Notes under the pieces: model-generated
Databases searched by the model: none
What the model was told of the DNA's origin: nothing
What the model saw: only the letters and a program-made list of their open reading frames with translations
NCBI GenBank assembly: GCA_022846095.1
Contig: AP025583.1
Span: 310,001 to 374,000 of the forward strand
Direction: 5' to 3'
Length of the DNA stretch: 64,000 bases
Origin: Oscillospiraceae bacterium
GTDB lineage: Bacteria; Bacillota; Clostridia; Oscillospirales; Oscillospiraceae
Shown: one piece after another, positions 23,118 through 31,778 of the stretch
Numbering within the stretch: position 1 is the stretch's first letter
Layout of the letters: the number at the start of each line of letters is the position of its first letter
Made by a program: the position numbers and the translations under genes

Positions 23118-24116
23118 TTACCGCTTTTTGCGCAAATCCCGCCAAATCCGCCACACGTCGTCGCCGTAATTGCTGACCAGGGTGGTGACCTGGCCGTCCG
23201 CCGGGTCATAGGCGGAGAGGAAGCTCACCCCGGGGTCGCTGCCCTGGAAATAGGGGGCCCAGCCGCCGCCGGAGGGCCGCAGCCAAACGCCGTAGCCGTA
23301 ACGGCGCTCCCGGGCGGCCAGGGCGTGGGGTGCGAGCATCTGCGCCGTCAGGGCGGGGGAGAGCAGGCGGTGGGACAGCAGGCCGTCCCAGAAGCGCCGG
23401 ATGTCCCCCACGGTGGTGAAAGCCCCTCCGGCTCCCGTGCCCTTGGCGTCCACACTGTAGATGTTGGTGCGCCAGCGCTCCTTGGCCTTGTCCCAAATGT
23501 AGTGGCTGGCGCACCCGGCGGGCAGGCAGTCCAGCTCGTAGTAGCCCGTGTCCGCCATGCCGCAGGGGGCGAAGATCCGCTCCTCCAGGAGGCGGTCGAA
23601 GGCCAGGCCCGTCATTGCCTCCAGAATCATGGCCAGCACCACGTAGCCCGTGTTGTTGTACTGGAACTTCGCCCCCCGGGGATACTGCATGGGCTTGTCA
23701 ATAAACAGGGGCAGCAGGTCGGCGTTGGCGCGGATCTTGTAGTTGGGGAACTCCCGCCACAGATCTCCGTAGTCCTCCATCGTATCCTCGTCAAAATAGT
23801 CCGGGATGCCGGAGGTGTGGGTGAGCAGCTCCTCCACGGTGATGCCCGTGTCGATGGCCCGCCAGTCCATGGGCAGGAGATCGCCCAGGGCGTCCCCCAG
23901 GCGGAGCCTGCCCGCCTCGATGAGCTGGAGCACGGCCACCGCCACAAAGACCTTGCCGGCGGAGGCGGTGGCAAATTTCGTGCCCAGAGTGTTGGGCACC
24001 CCGTTGGCCAAGTCCGCCATACCCCAGGCCCCGGAAAAGACGATTTCCTCCCCGCGGACGGCCAGCGCGCAGCCCCTGAGGGCGCCCTCCAGGTTAATCC
24101 CGTTACACTCCATCAT
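23118..24116 (-). CDS. Serine hydrolase, beta-lactamase class C / esterase family
   Basis: About 332 residues with the penicillin-binding fold: SxxK in ASAGKVF near residue 53 (catalytic Ser and Lys), YxN in YNNTGY near 158, and a late HxG-like segment. No signal peptide, so it is probably a cytoplasmic esterase or peptidase rather than a beta-lactamase. GGGAGGT lies four bases before the ATG at 24116 (a second ATG follows at once); the upstream GTG frame includes that ribosome site and is rejected. It is a single gene with its own terminator, separate from the catabolic operon. Confidence 0.88.
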   Translation of the reverse strand: MMECNGINLEGALRGCALAVRGEEIVFSGAWGMADLANGVPNTLGTKFATASAGKVFVAVAVLQLIEAGRLRLGDALGDLLPMDWRAIDTGITVEELLTHTSGIPDYFDEDTMEDYGDLWREFPNYKIRANADLLPLFIDKPMQYPRGAKFQYNNTGYVVLAMILEAMTGLAFDRLLEERIFAPCGMADTGYYELDCLPAGCASHYIWDKAKERWRTNIYSVDAKGTGAGGAFTTVGDIRRFWDGLLSHRLLSPALTAQMLAPHALAARERRYGYGVWLRPSGGGWAPYFQGSDPGVSFLSAYDPADGQVTTLVSNYGDDVWRIWRDLRKKR

Positions 24117-24209
24117 CCGTACCTCCCGATACACACGCCGCCGGCCGGGCCGACGGGATCTTCACACCCTCCCCCTTTTTCGCATACGATGGGGCGGAGG
24201 TAATGCCAT

Positions 24210-26291
24210 ATGAATATTTTCCAGGGCAGGGAGCTCACTCCCTGCTATCCCACGCGGCCCGGCCAGGGCTGCGGTACTGCGCAGCCCGTGCCCGCCTGCC
24301 CCTGTCCGCCCACGCCCCCCTGTCCCCCGGAGCCCCAGCCCTGCTCGGTGTCCATCGTGCCCATCCCCGGCCCCACCGGAGCGACGGGCGCCACCGGCCT
24401 CCAGGGCCCCCAAGGGCCGCAGGGGCCGCAAGGCCCTCAGGGCCCCCAGGGCGTCCCGGGCCCGACAGGTCCGACGGGCGCCACGGGCGCCACCGGCGCG
24501 GCGGGGACCACCCCCGTCATTACCGTGGCGGGCACCGTCACGGGCAACCCCGGCTCCCAAGCGGCCGTGGATGAGACCTTCACCCCCAACGGGGCGCAGC
24601 TCCTGTTTACCATTCCCGCGGGTGCGACCGGGCCTCAGGGCCCTCAGGGCGTCCAGGGTGCCGCCGGTGCGACGGGTGCCACCGGGCCTCAAGGCCCCCA
24701 GGGCGTCCAGGGCCCCGCCGGTGCGACCGGCGCGACTGGTGCGACCGGCACGACTGGTGTGACGGGCGCCACGGGGCCCCAGGGTCCCCAGGGCGTTCAG
24801 GGCCCCGCCGGTGCGACGGGTGCGACCGGTGCGACCGGTACGGTGGGCGCCACCGGGCTTGCGGAAACCATCACCGTCCAGAATACGACCACAGGCACCC
24901 CCGGTTCGGCGGCCGCGGTTGTGGACGTGACCGGCGGCCCCAACCATGTGCTGGACTTTACGATTCCCGGCGGTCCCACGGGGCCCACCGGCGCGACGGG
25001 CGCGACCGGCGCAACCGGAGCAACCGGTGCCCAGGGCTCCGCAGGCCCCGTAGGTGCAACCGGGCCCACCGGCGCCACGGGGAACACGGGCGCGGACGGC
25101 GCCACCGGCCCGACGGGTGCCACGGGCAATACCGGCCCCGACGGCGCGGACGGCCCCACCGGGCCCACCGGCGCCACGGGAAACACCGGCGCGGCGGGCG
25201 CCACCGGGCCCACCGGCGCCACGGGAAATACGGGCGCGGACGGCGCCACCGGCCCGACGGGTGCGACGGGTAATACCGGCCCCGACGGCGCGGACGGCCT
25301 CACCGGGCCCACCGGCGCCACGGGGAATACCGGCGCGGCGGGCGCCACCGGGCCCACCGGAGCCGCCGGGGCTCAGGGGATCCAGGGCGTCACCGGGCCC
25401 ACCGGCCCGACCGGAGCCACGGGTGCGACCGGCGTCACAGGGCCCACCGGGGCCGCAGGAGCTCAGGGGATCCAGGGCGTCACCGGGCCCACCGGCGCGA
25501 CCGGCGCCACGGGCGCCAACGGCGTCACCGGGCCCACCGGGCCCACCGGAGCCGCCGGGGCTCAGGGGATCCAGGGCGTCACCGGGCCCACCGGCCCGAC
25601 CGGAGCCACGGGTGCGACCGGCGTCACAGGGCCCACCGGGGCCGCAGGAGCTCAGGGGATCCAGGGCGTCACCGGGCCCACCGGCCCGACCGGAGCCACG
25701 GGTGCGACCGGCGTCACCGGGCCCACCGGGCCCACCGGAGCCGCCGGAGCTCAGGGGATCCAGGGCGTCACCGGGCCCACCGGCCCGACCGGCGCCACGG
25801 GCGCCAACGGCGTCACCGGGCCCACCGGGCCCACCGGAGCCGCCGGCATACAGGGCCTCCAGGGCGCGACCGGCGCCACCGGAACCTCCACCACCGTCAA
25901 CAGCATGAACGCAGCCAACACCACGGGCACCACCATCGCGGTCCTCCTGGGCGGAACCACCGTGCCGCTGCCCGACGCCCAGGTGCTGGACAGCTTTACG
26001 GTGGATGGCGCCAACCAGACCTTTACCGTGCCCGTCACGGGGACCTATATGGTCTCCTACCGGGTGTCCACTACGGCGGCGCTGCTGATGTCGGCCCGGG
26101 TGCTGCGCAACGGCGCGGCGCTGGCCGGCTCCACCGTCTCCCCCTTGGCCTCGGTCAGCTCCTTCGCGGCCACCACCTTCGCCACCCTTACCGCGGGGGA
26201 TACCCTCCAGCTCCAGCTCTTCGGGCTGGCCGGGGCCGCGGTGCTCCAGGGCGGCAACGGCGCCACGCTCACCGTAATCCGTCTGGCCTGA
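24210..26291 (+). CDS. Collagen-like triplet-repeat surface protein with BclA-like C-terminal domain
   Basis: 693 residues. A short Cys/Pro-rich leader ([15 protein letters not shown]) precedes a long Gly-X-Y tract rich in GATGPTG and GPQGPQ triplets, interrupted by two ~40-residue modules ([13 protein letters not shown] and [11 protein letters not shown]) that end LDFTIPGG-like. Near-identical DNA repeats, each about 90-100 bp, cover 25358-25790 (five copies of [13 protein letters not shown]). The last ~135 residues form a C1q/BclA-type trimerisation domain ([21 protein letters not shown]). Proteins of this design build hair-like filaments on Clostridial and Bacillus exosporium. No classical signal peptide; repeat number is expected to vary between strains. 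Confidence 0.92.
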   Translation: MNIFQGRELTPCYPTRPGQGCGTAQPVPACPCPPTPPCPPEPQPCSVSIVPIPGPTGATGATGLQGPQGPQGPQGPQGPQGVPGPTGPTGATGATGAAGTTPVITVAGTVTGNPGSQAAVDETFTPNGAQLLFTIPAGATGPQGPQGVQGAAGATGATGPQGPQGVQGPAGATGATGATGTTGVTGATGPQGPQGVQGPAGATGATGATGTVGATGLAETITVQNTTTGTPGSAAAVVDVTGGPNHVLDFTIPGGPTGPTGATGATGATGATGAQGSAGPVGATGPTGATGNTGADGATGPTGATGNTGPDGADGPTGPTGATGNTGAAGATGPTGATGNTGADGATGPTGATGNTGPDGADGLTGPTGATGNTGAAGATGPTGAAGAQGIQGVTGPTGPTGATGATGVTGPTGAAGAQGIQGVTGPTGATGATGANGVTGPTGPTGAAGAQGIQGVTGPTGPTGATGATGVTGPTGAAGAQGIQGVTGPTGPTGATGATGVTGPTGPTGAAGAQGIQGVTGPTGPTGATGANGVTGPTGPTGAAGIQGLQGATGATGTSTTVNSMNAANTTGTTIAVLLGGTTVPLPDAQVLDSFTVDGANQTFTVPVTGTYMVSYRVSTTAALLMSARVLRNGAALAGSTVSPLASVSSFAATTFATLTAGDTLQLQLFGLAGAAVLQGGNGATLTVIRLA

Positions 26292-26319
26292 TCGGTTTCT
26301 CAAGCCCGTAAAGTAAAAT

Positions 26320-26350
26320 GGGAGGGCCGCCACAGTTTGGCGGCCCTCCC
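26320..26350. terminator. Terminator between the collagen-like gene and tRNA-Leu
   Basis: 13-bp stem GGGAGGGCCGCCA / TGGCGGCCCTCCC with CAGTT loop, 28 bp after the collagen-like stop and 8 bp beyond the tRNA end; it can serve both directions. Confidence 0.85.
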
Positions 26351-26358
26351 GTTTGAAC

Positions 26359-26443
26359 TGGTACGGGTAGTGGGGGTCGAACCCACACGGATTTCTCCAC
26401 AGGAACCTAAATCCTGCACGTCTGCCAATTCCGCCATACCCGC
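26359..26443 (-). tRNA. tRNA-Leu (anticodon UAG)
   Basis: 85-nt class II tRNA with encoded CCA. Acceptor GCGGGTA pairs with TACCCGT (first pair G-U). D-loop AATTGGCAGAC. Anticodon stem CAGGA/TCCTG around loop TTTAGGT gives anticodon TAG, decoding CUA. Variable arm TGGAGAAATCCG is of the long Leu type, and T-loop GGGTTCGACCC is canonical. Confidence 0.96.
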
Positions 26444-26462
26444 GCGTTTTGGATCAGGCATT

Positions 26463-26520
26463 ATATTAGCATCCCTGCGAAAAAAAGTCAATTGAACTCG
26501 GGCGGCGGGGCGGATATAAT
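26463..26520. promoter_or_regulatory. Back-to-back promoters for tRNA-Leu (-) and pyridoxal kinase (+)
   Basis: Minus: TTGACT (26491-26486), 17 bp, TAATAT (26468-26463), upstream of tRNA-Leu. Plus: TTGAAC (26492-26497), 17 bp, TATAAT (26515-26520), upstream of the kinase. The two -35 boxes touch at 26491/26492. Confidence 0.8.
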
Positions 26521-26557
26521 AGGGAAAGACCAAACCCTGCCGTTAGGAGGAACGTAA

Positions 26558-27406
26558 ATGAAACAGACGCCCAAGGTGGCCGCCGTCCACGACCTGTCCG
26601 GCTTCGGCCGCTGCTCCCTCATGGTGGCCCTGCCCGTGCTGGCCGCCATGGGCAACCAGTGCTGCCCCCTGCCCACGGCCTACCTGTCGGCCCACACGGC
26701 CTGCCCCTGCCAGGACAGGGCGGTTTTTCTGGACATGACGGGGCAGATGGAGGGCGCCATGGAGCACTGGGCGGCGCTCCAGGTGGAGTTTGACGTGGTG
26801 TACAGCGGATTTCTGGGCTCCCCGGCCCAGATCGAGGTGCTGCTGCGCTTCCTGTCCCGCTTCCGGGCGGAGCGCACCCTGGTGGTGGTGGACCCTGTGA
26901 TGGGGGACCACGGCAGGCGCTACCGCACCTATACCCCCGAGATGTGCCGAAGGATGGGGGAGCTGGCGGCGCGGGCCGACCTCATCACCCCCAACCTCAC
27001 CGAGGCCGCCCTCCTGCTGGGGGAGGACTACGCCGCCGCGCCCAAAAGCGAGCGGGAGGCCCGTGCCTGGCTGGAGCGGCTGAGCCTGGGGGGCAGGCGC
27101 TCAGCGGTGCTCACGGGCCTGAGCCTGGCCCCCGGCGCGGTGGGGGCGGGCTGCTACGACCGGGATACCGGGCGCACCAGCTTTTCCATGACCCGGGCGG
27201 AGCCCGGCCAGTACCCCGGCACCGGGGACCTCTTCGCCAGCGTGGTGCTGGGCTGTATGCTGCGGGGGGAGAGCCTGAGCGCCGCCGTGGGCCGGGCGGT
27301 GGAGTTCGTTCAGAAGTGCGTCCGCCGCACCCTGCTGCTGGGCACCCCCGTGGTGGAGGGGGTGCAGTTCGAGCCCCTGCTGGGGGAGCTGCTGGCGCGG
27401 GCGTGA
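26558..27406 (+). CDS. Pyridoxal/pyridoxamine kinase (ribokinase fold)
   Basis: 282-residue PfkB/ribokinase-like kinase of the PdxK/PdxY group. Starts VAAVHDLSGFGRCSL, a typical substrate-binding opening, has VVVDPVMGDHGRRYRTYTPEM in the middle and the ATP/anion-hole motif PGTGDLFASVVLG near residue 222, with Asp as catalytic base. It phosphorylates B6 vitamers to supply PLP, used for instance by the TrpB-like enzyme at 37 kb. AGGAGG is six bases before ATG. Single gene with its own promoter. Confidence 0.93.
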   Translation: MKQTPKVAAVHDLSGFGRCSLMVALPVLAAMGNQCCPLPTAYLSAHTACPCQDRAVFLDMTGQMEGAMEHWAALQVEFDVVYSGFLGSPAQIEVLLRFLSRFRAERTLVVVDPVMGDHGRRYRTYTPEMCRRMGELAARADLITPNLTEAALLLGEDYAAAPKSEREARAWLERLSLGGRRSAVLTGLSLAPGAVGAGCYDRDTGRTSFSMTRAEPGQYPGTGDLFASVVLGCMLRGESLSAAVGRAVEFVQKCVRRTLLLGTPVVEGVQFEPLLGELLARA

Positions 27407-27424
27407 ATTACCAGATAAAACCTC

Positions 27425-27584
27425 TTGCAAACCGGCCGGTTTTCTGCTAAGATACCGAACTAGTGCGGAAACGGGAGAGGAGCGTGAGCGCCATGGTGCG
27501 GAATACTGCAAAGGCCCTGGCGTTCGGCGATCGCTTCTTTCCCATTTCCTTTTGACAATCACTTCGGTGGTTGTCATTTTTTTT
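27425..27584 (+). promoter_or_regulatory. Promoter and attenuator leader of the nucleobase permease gene
   Basis: Promoter TTGCAA (27425-27430), 17 bp, TAAGAT (27448-27453). About 95 nt downstream is an intrinsic terminator GACAATCAC-TTCG-GTGGTTGTC (27554-27575) followed by eight T, 50 bp before the permease ATG. The arrangement implies premature termination control. A PyrR or purine aptamer is not recognisable by eye. Confidence 0.65.
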
Positions 27585-27633
27585 GCGCAAAAACCGGGAC
27601 GCTGAAGTGAGAAGTGAGAAGGGAGAAATTGTT

Positions 27634-28989
27634 ATGAATCAAGAACCGATCCGCGACGCGCGCACCCTGGGGGTGCCCAAAATGCTGCTGCTGGGGCTCC
27701 AGCACATGTTTGCCATGTTCGGCGCCACCATCCTGGTGCCCGTGCTGGTCAACGCCTACTTCCACGGCGAGGGCCTGTCCATCCAGGTGACCCTGATCTG
27801 CGCCGGGCTGGGCACCCTGTTTTTCCACCTGTGCTCCAAGCTCCAGGTGCCCGCCTACCTGGGGTCCTCCTTCGCCTTCCTGGGCGGCTTCGCCACCGTG
27901 GCCGAGCTGGACACCGGCATCTTCGCCGGCATGAGCTACGGGGAGAAGCTGCCCTACGCCTGCGGCGGCATCGTGGTGGCCGGGGCGCTCTACCTGCTGC
28001 TGGCCCTGGTGGTCAAGCTGGTGGGCATCAAAAAGGTCATGCGCTTCCTGCCCCCGGTGGTCACCGGCCCCGTCATCATCTGCATCGGCCTCAACCTGGC
28101 CCCCAGCGCCATCAACAACGCCTCCACCAACTGGCTGCTGGCCCTGGTGGCTCTGGTCATCATCATCGTCTGCAACATCTGGGGCAGGGGTATGATCAAG
28201 ATTATCCCCATCCTGCTGGGCGTGGTGGGGGCCTACGCTGCCGCCGTGGTCATGCACCTGTGCGGCCTGACCAACCCGGACGGCTCCGCGATCCTGAACT
28301 TCGCCGGGGCGGCCCAGGCGGCCTGGGTGGGCCTGCCCCCCTTCCGGCTGGCCAGGTTTGACCTGACCGCCATCCTGGTCATGGCCCCCATCGCCATCGC
28401 CACCATGATGGAGCACATCGGCGACATGTCCGCCATCTCGGCCACCGTGGGCAAAAACTTCATCCAGGACCCCGGCCTGCACCGCACCCTGGTGGGCGAC
28501 GGCCTGGCCACCGCCCTGGCCGGGCTGGTGGGCGGCCCCGCCAACACCACCTACGGCGAGAACACCGGCGTGCTGGAGCTCTCCCGGGTCCACGACCCCC
28601 GGGTCATCCGCATCGCCGCCTGCTTCGCCATCGCCCTGAGCTTCATCCCCAAGATGGCCGAGATTATCGGCTCCCTGCCCGCCTCCATCATCGGCGGCGT
28701 GTCCTTCATGCTCTACGGCATGATCTCCGCCATCGGCGTGCGCAACGTGGTGGAGAACCGGGTGGACTTCACCAAATCCCGCAACATCATCATCGCCGCC
28801 GTCATTCTGGTCAGCGGCCTGGGCTTCTCCAGCGGGCTGACCTTCCAGGTGGGGGGCGCGGCAATTACCCTCACGGGCCTGGCTATCGCCGCCATCGCGG
28901 GGATCGTGCTCAACGCCGTGCTCCCCGGCAAGGACTACGAGTTCGGCGCCAACCCCGAGGGGGACCAGAACCGGGGCATCCATCAATAA
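27634..28989 (+). CDS. NCS2-family uracil/xanthine permease
   Basis: 451-residue nucleobase:cation symporter with about 12-14 membrane segments. Family features: LGLQHMFAMFGATILVPVLV at the start, PPVVTGPVIICIGLNLAP, the substrate-site motif in MMEHIGDMSAIS near residue 265, and GLVGGPANTTYGENTGVL, which is typical of the uracil permease branch (UraA/PyrP). GGGAG precedes the ATG; the frame upstream crosses the leader terminator and is rejected. Expression is probably set by attenuation in the leader. Uracil is the likeliest substrate. Confidence 0.93.
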   Translation: MNQEPIRDARTLGVPKMLLLGLQHMFAMFGATILVPVLVNAYFHGEGLSIQVTLICAGLGTLFFHLCSKLQVPAYLGSSFAFLGGFATVAELDTGIFAGMSYGEKLPYACGGIVVAGALYLLLALVVKLVGIKKVMRFLPPVVTGPVIICIGLNLAPSAINNASTNWLLALVALVIIIVCNIWGRGMIKIIPILLGVVGAYAAAVVMHLCGLTNPDGSAILNFAGAAQAAWVGLPPFRLARFDLTAILVMAPIAIATMMEHIGDMSAISATVGKNFIQDPGLHRTLVGDGLATALAGLVGGPANTTYGENTGVLELSRVHDPRVIRIAACFAIALSFIPKMAEIIGSLPASIIGGVSFMLYGMISAIGVRNVVENRVDFTKSRNIIIAAVILVSGLGFSSGLTFQVGGAAITLTGLAIAAIAGIVLNAVLPGKDYEFGANPEGDQNRGIHQ

Positions 28990-28991
28990 GA

Positions 28992-30530
28992 TTACTTGCT
29001 CAGCCGGAAGAGCCGGAAGGGGTTGATCCCCTGGGCCGAGAGGGCGGCCAGGTAGAGCACCGCGCCGAAGAGCAGGCAGGCCGGCACCGCGTAGTGCCCG
29101 TCCAGCCCCGCCCCCAGCAGCACCCGGTAGAGCAGGTTGTCGCACAGGCCCATGAGCAGGGCGGCCAGGGCGGGGGCGGTGCACCACTGGAAGATCTGGG
29201 GCCGCAGGCCGGTGGCCTTGTGCACCTGGCGCCAGTTGAGGAGCACGCCCAGGGCCGAGCTGGCCACAAAGCCGGCCACGTACCCCCGCAGCCCCACGCC
29301 GGGGATGCCCATGAGGAAAAAGGTACAGCCCAATTGCAGCAGGCCCGCCGCGATGGAGTTCCACGCGGCGGCCTTCTGCTTCCCCACGCCGTTGAGCACC
29401 CCGTGGAGCACCGACTCGTAGCAGTTGAACAGCACCCCCACCGACAGGGGCAGGATGAAGTCCCCGGCGGTGGGCTCCTTGAACAGAAAGGCCCCGATGT
29501 CGGGCCCCAGCACCACCAGCACGGCCATAGCGGGCATGGTGATCACCGAGGTGGCCAGCATGGCCTTGTGGATGCGGCGCTTGGATTCGCCGGTTTTTTT
29601 CAGGGCGGTGCTCTCGGCCAGCTTGGGCACCAGCACGAGGCCCAGGGCCCCGATGAAGGCGGTGGGCAGGTAGAGCATGGGCACCGTCATGCCGCACAGC
29701 ACGCCGAAGGCGCTCATGGCGTCGGACACGTCCACGCCGGAGGCCACCAGCCGCTGGGGGATGAGCACGGCGTTGGCCGAGCCCATCAGGTTGCCCAGCA
29801 GGGCGGTGGCCCCGATGGGCAGGGCGATGGAGGCCATGCGGCGGTTGAGGGCGCGCCCCTCCACGCCGGGGCCGGGCAGGCCGTCGCAGCGGCGCATGTG
29901 CCGCCGGAAGAGGCCCGCCAGGGTCGCGGAGGAGAAGATCTCGCAGCAGATCATGCCCACGACGATGAGCCCCACGGTGCGCTCCGGGTTCTGGGGCAGA
30001 AAGACCACCAGCAGGCCCAGCACGGCCCCGGTGCGGATAAACTGCTCGCACAGCTCCACCGCCGCGGGGGGGCGGATGTTGCCCGTACCGTAGAAGTAGT
30101 GCTTGTGCAGGTTCTCGATGCCGGTGAGCAGGATGCAGGGCAGCAGCAGCAGGAGCCCCAGCTGGGTGCGGGCGTCCCCCAGCAGGTAGACCGAGATGGG
30201 GTCGTAGCACAGCACGGTCACCGCGGCCACCAGGGCGAAGAGGACGAAAAAGGCGACCAGGGCCCGGCGCAGCACCTGCTGGATGGCGGCGCGGTTGCCG
30301 TGGGCGTGGAATTCGGAGGACAGGTTGGACACCGCCACCGTCAGCCCCACGGCGGTGATGGCCATGATCACCGAGTAGACCGGCATGATGAGCTGGTACA
30401 GGCCCATCACCTCCGCCCCGATCAGCCGGGAGAGGAGGATGCGGTAGAGGAAGCCCAGCACCTGGGAGACGATGCTGGTCCCCGTCAGGATCAGCGTACC
30501 GTAGAGCATGGACGAGCGGTTGAGTTTCAA
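28992..30530 (-). CDS. SpoVB/MurJ-like polysaccharide flippase
   Basis: 512-residue MATE/MVF-superfamily membrane protein with about fourteen helices: LYGTLILTGTSIVSQVLGFLYRILLSRLIG at the start is the family signature, and TAFIGALGLVLVPKLAES lies mid-protein. SpoVB-type proteins move lipid-linked wall precursors during spore cortex synthesis or vegetative growth. AGGAGG lies eight bases before a TTG at 30530 (MKLNRSSMLYG), chosen over a far upstream frame. It converges on the permease with a 2-bp gap between stops and no clear terminator. Confidence 0.9.
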   Translation of the reverse strand: MKLNRSSMLYGTLILTGTSIVSQVLGFLYRILLSRLIGAEVMGLYQLIMPVYSVIMAITAVGLTVAVSNLSSEFHAHGNRAAIQQVLRRALVAFFVLFALVAAVTVLCYDPISVYLLGDARTQLGLLLLLPCILLTGIENLHKHYFYGTGNIRPPAAVELCEQFIRTGAVLGLLVVFLPQNPERTVGLIVVGMICCEIFSSATLAGLFRRHMRRCDGLPGPGVEGRALNRRMASIALPIGATALLGNLMGSANAVLIPQRLVASGVDVSDAMSAFGVLCGMTVPMLYLPTAFIGALGLVLVPKLAESTALKKTGESKRRIHKAMLATSVITMPAMAVLVVLGPDIGAFLFKEPTAGDFILPLSVGVLFNCYESVLHGVLNGVGKQKAAAWNSIAAGLLQLGCTFFLMGIPGVGLRGYVAGFVASSALGVLLNWRQVHKATGLRPQIFQWCTAPALAALLMGLCDNLLYRVLLGAGLDGHYAVPACLLFGAVLYLAALSAQGINPFRLFRLSK

Positions 30531-30602
30531 GGGCGCGACCTCCTTTTGTTGCCTGCATAGAACTATATTCGTGGGACAAGAAGGCCATGCCCCGATTGGA
30601 AA

Positions 30603-30631
30603 TTGACAAGCCGCGGGAAATGGCGTATGAT
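30603..30631 (+). promoter_or_regulatory. Sigma-A promoter of the DUF554 gene
   Basis: TTGACA (30603-30608), 17-bp spacer, TATGAT (30626-30631); the ATG follows about 50 bp later. Confidence 0.85.
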
Positions 30632-30682
30632 GAAACCTGCCGCAATTACCGCTGTAAAGCGTGAAAGCAGAGGGGAAGCCGC

Positions 30683-31393
30683 ATGATCGCAACGGTGATC
30701 AACGTGTGCCTGGTGCTGGTGGGCAGCCTGCTGGGCATCCTGTTCAAAAACAAGATCAGCGCCCGGTTCGCCGAGATCCTCACCTGCGCCCTGGGCCTGT
30801 GCGTGCTGGGCATCGGCGTGTCCAGCATGATCGGCACGCGGGACACCCTCTGCGTCATCCTCTGCATGGTGGCGGGCACCCTGCTGGGGGAGGGGCTGAA
30901 CATCGAGCGCCGCATGGACTCCCTGGGTGAGATCCTGCGCCGCAGGCTCATGCGGGGGCAGGGCAGCAGCCGCTTTGTGGAGGGCTTCGTCACCGCGTCG
31001 GTGCTCTTCTGCGTGGGGGCCATGGCCATCAACGGCTCCATGGAGGCGGGCATCTCCCAAAAGTACGATATTTTGATCTCCAAGGGGGTCATAGACGGGG
31101 TGACCGCCATCACCTTCGCCGCCGCCATGGGGGTGGGGGTGGCCTTTTCCGCGGTGCCGCTGCTGCTCTACCAGGGGGGCCTGACCCTGATTTTCGCCGC
31201 GGTGGGGCAGGGGATGCCCCAGGCGGTGATCACTGAGATGAGCGCCGTGGGCGGCACCATCATCGTGGGCATCGCCCTGAATATGCTGGGCCTGCCCAAG
31301 GAGAAGATCCGGGTGGGAAATATGCTTCCCGCCATCTTCCTGCCGATTTTGTACATCCCGCTGGCGGAAAAGCTGGGCGGCCTGCTGGGCTGA
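30683..31393 (+). CDS. DUF554 membrane protein
   Basis: 236-residue integral membrane protein of the DUF554 (YdfK-like) family with about six or seven hydrophobic helices. Conserved features: NVCLVLVGSLLGILFKNKI at the start, GIGVSSMIG, MVAGTLLGEGLNIERRMD and FCVGAMAINGSMEAGI. Function is unknown in the family. AGGGGAAG precedes the ATG. The last ~54 bp are duplicated 217 bp downstream, beyond a structured insertion: the present protein ends LAEKLGGLLG, the downstream copy ends LAEWLQSIIP right before a terminator, so the latter is probably the ancestral C-terminus. Confidence 0.92.
   Translation: MIATVINVCLVLVGSLLGILFKNKISARFAEILTCALGLCVLGIGVSSMIGTRDTLCVILCMVAGTLLGEGLNIERRMDSLGEILRRRLMRGQGSSRFVEGFVTASVLFCVGAMAINGSMEAGISQKYDILISKGVIDGVTAITFAAAMGVGVAFSAVPLLLYQGGLTLIFAAVGQGMPQAVITEMSAVGGTIIVGIALNMLGLPKEKIRVGNMLPAIFLPILYIPLAEKLGGLLG
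31315..31368 (+). repeat. 3' end of the DUF554 gene (upstream copy of a direct repeat)
   Basis: Copy matching 31531-31585: 41 identical bases at 31328-31368 plus a diverged 13-base lead-in. After 31368 the two copies differ completely. Confidence 0.9.
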
Positions 31394-31530
31394 CAGCCCC
31401 GCGGCGGGGAGCATGTTTCCCACGGGCCCCGCACGGCGGGGTGCGCCGGATGGCGCGGAGGGCGTGGGGATTCACTCCACACGCCCGCACATGAAATAAA
31501 ATGGGGCCCCCGGCGAATCGAAATTCGCCG
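31394..31530 (+). mobile_element. Structured insertion between two DUF554 3' ends (same family as 10394-10528)
   Basis: Four hairpins in the same order as the asnA insertion: H1 31427-31441 (CCCCGC-ACG-GCGGGG), H2 31443-31456 (GCGCC-GGAT-GGCGC), GGAG, H3 31460-31486 (GGGCGTG/CACGCCC with loop GGATTCACT), linker ACATGAAATAAAATGGGG, then H4 31508-31533 (CCCCGGCGAAT-CGAA-complement), after which the duplicated gene end begins. Stem sequences differ from the asnA copy but pairing is kept; H2 loop and H3 loop are conserved. No ORF. Confidence 0.7.
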
Positions 31531-31585
31531 GGGAGAATATGCCGCCCGCCATCTTCCTGCCGATTTTGTACATCCCGCTGGCGGA
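31531..31585 (+). repeat. Duplicated 3' end of the DUF554 gene (downstream copy)
   Basis: In-frame continuation from ATG at 31539 reads MPPAIFLPILYIPLAEWLQ and ends SIIP with a TGA at 31610, shortly before the terminator, so the displaced end retains native context. Confidence 0.88.
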
Positions 31586-31620
31586 GTGGCTGCAAAGTAT
31601 CATTCCTTGAGGATTTCTTG

Positions 31621-31648
31621 AAAAAACCGGCCGTAAGGCCGGTTTTTT
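31621..31648 (+). terminator. Terminator after the DUF554 locus
   Basis: Stem AAAAAACCGGCC / GGCCGGTTTTTT with GTAA loop, 11 bp after the displaced DUF554 stop. Confidence 0.92.
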
Positions 31649-31778
31649 CTTCCAAAGCATGCGCGGTAGGGGGACAATTGTGCGGGGATTGCTTGGCGGC
31701 GGGCAGGGCTTGTGCAGTTTAGCCAGGAACAATGGCGGGAAATGACGAAATATGTGCAAGTTTCCTGAACGATAATCC

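Noticed and set aside
24360-25870. CRISPR-like or tandem-repeat array
   Set aside because: The repetition is in frame and encodes Gly-X-Y collagen triplets; spacing and repeat-spacer pattern do not fit CRISPR.
24162-26333. 723-residue minus-strand Gly/Arg-rich frame
   Set aside because: Complement of the collagen-like gene; repetitive only because the coding strand is.
27574-30645. 1023-residue minus-strand open frame
   Set aside because: Antisense to the nucleobase permease, His/Gly/Gln-rich low-complexity translation, overlaps SpoVB; a GC-rich shadow.
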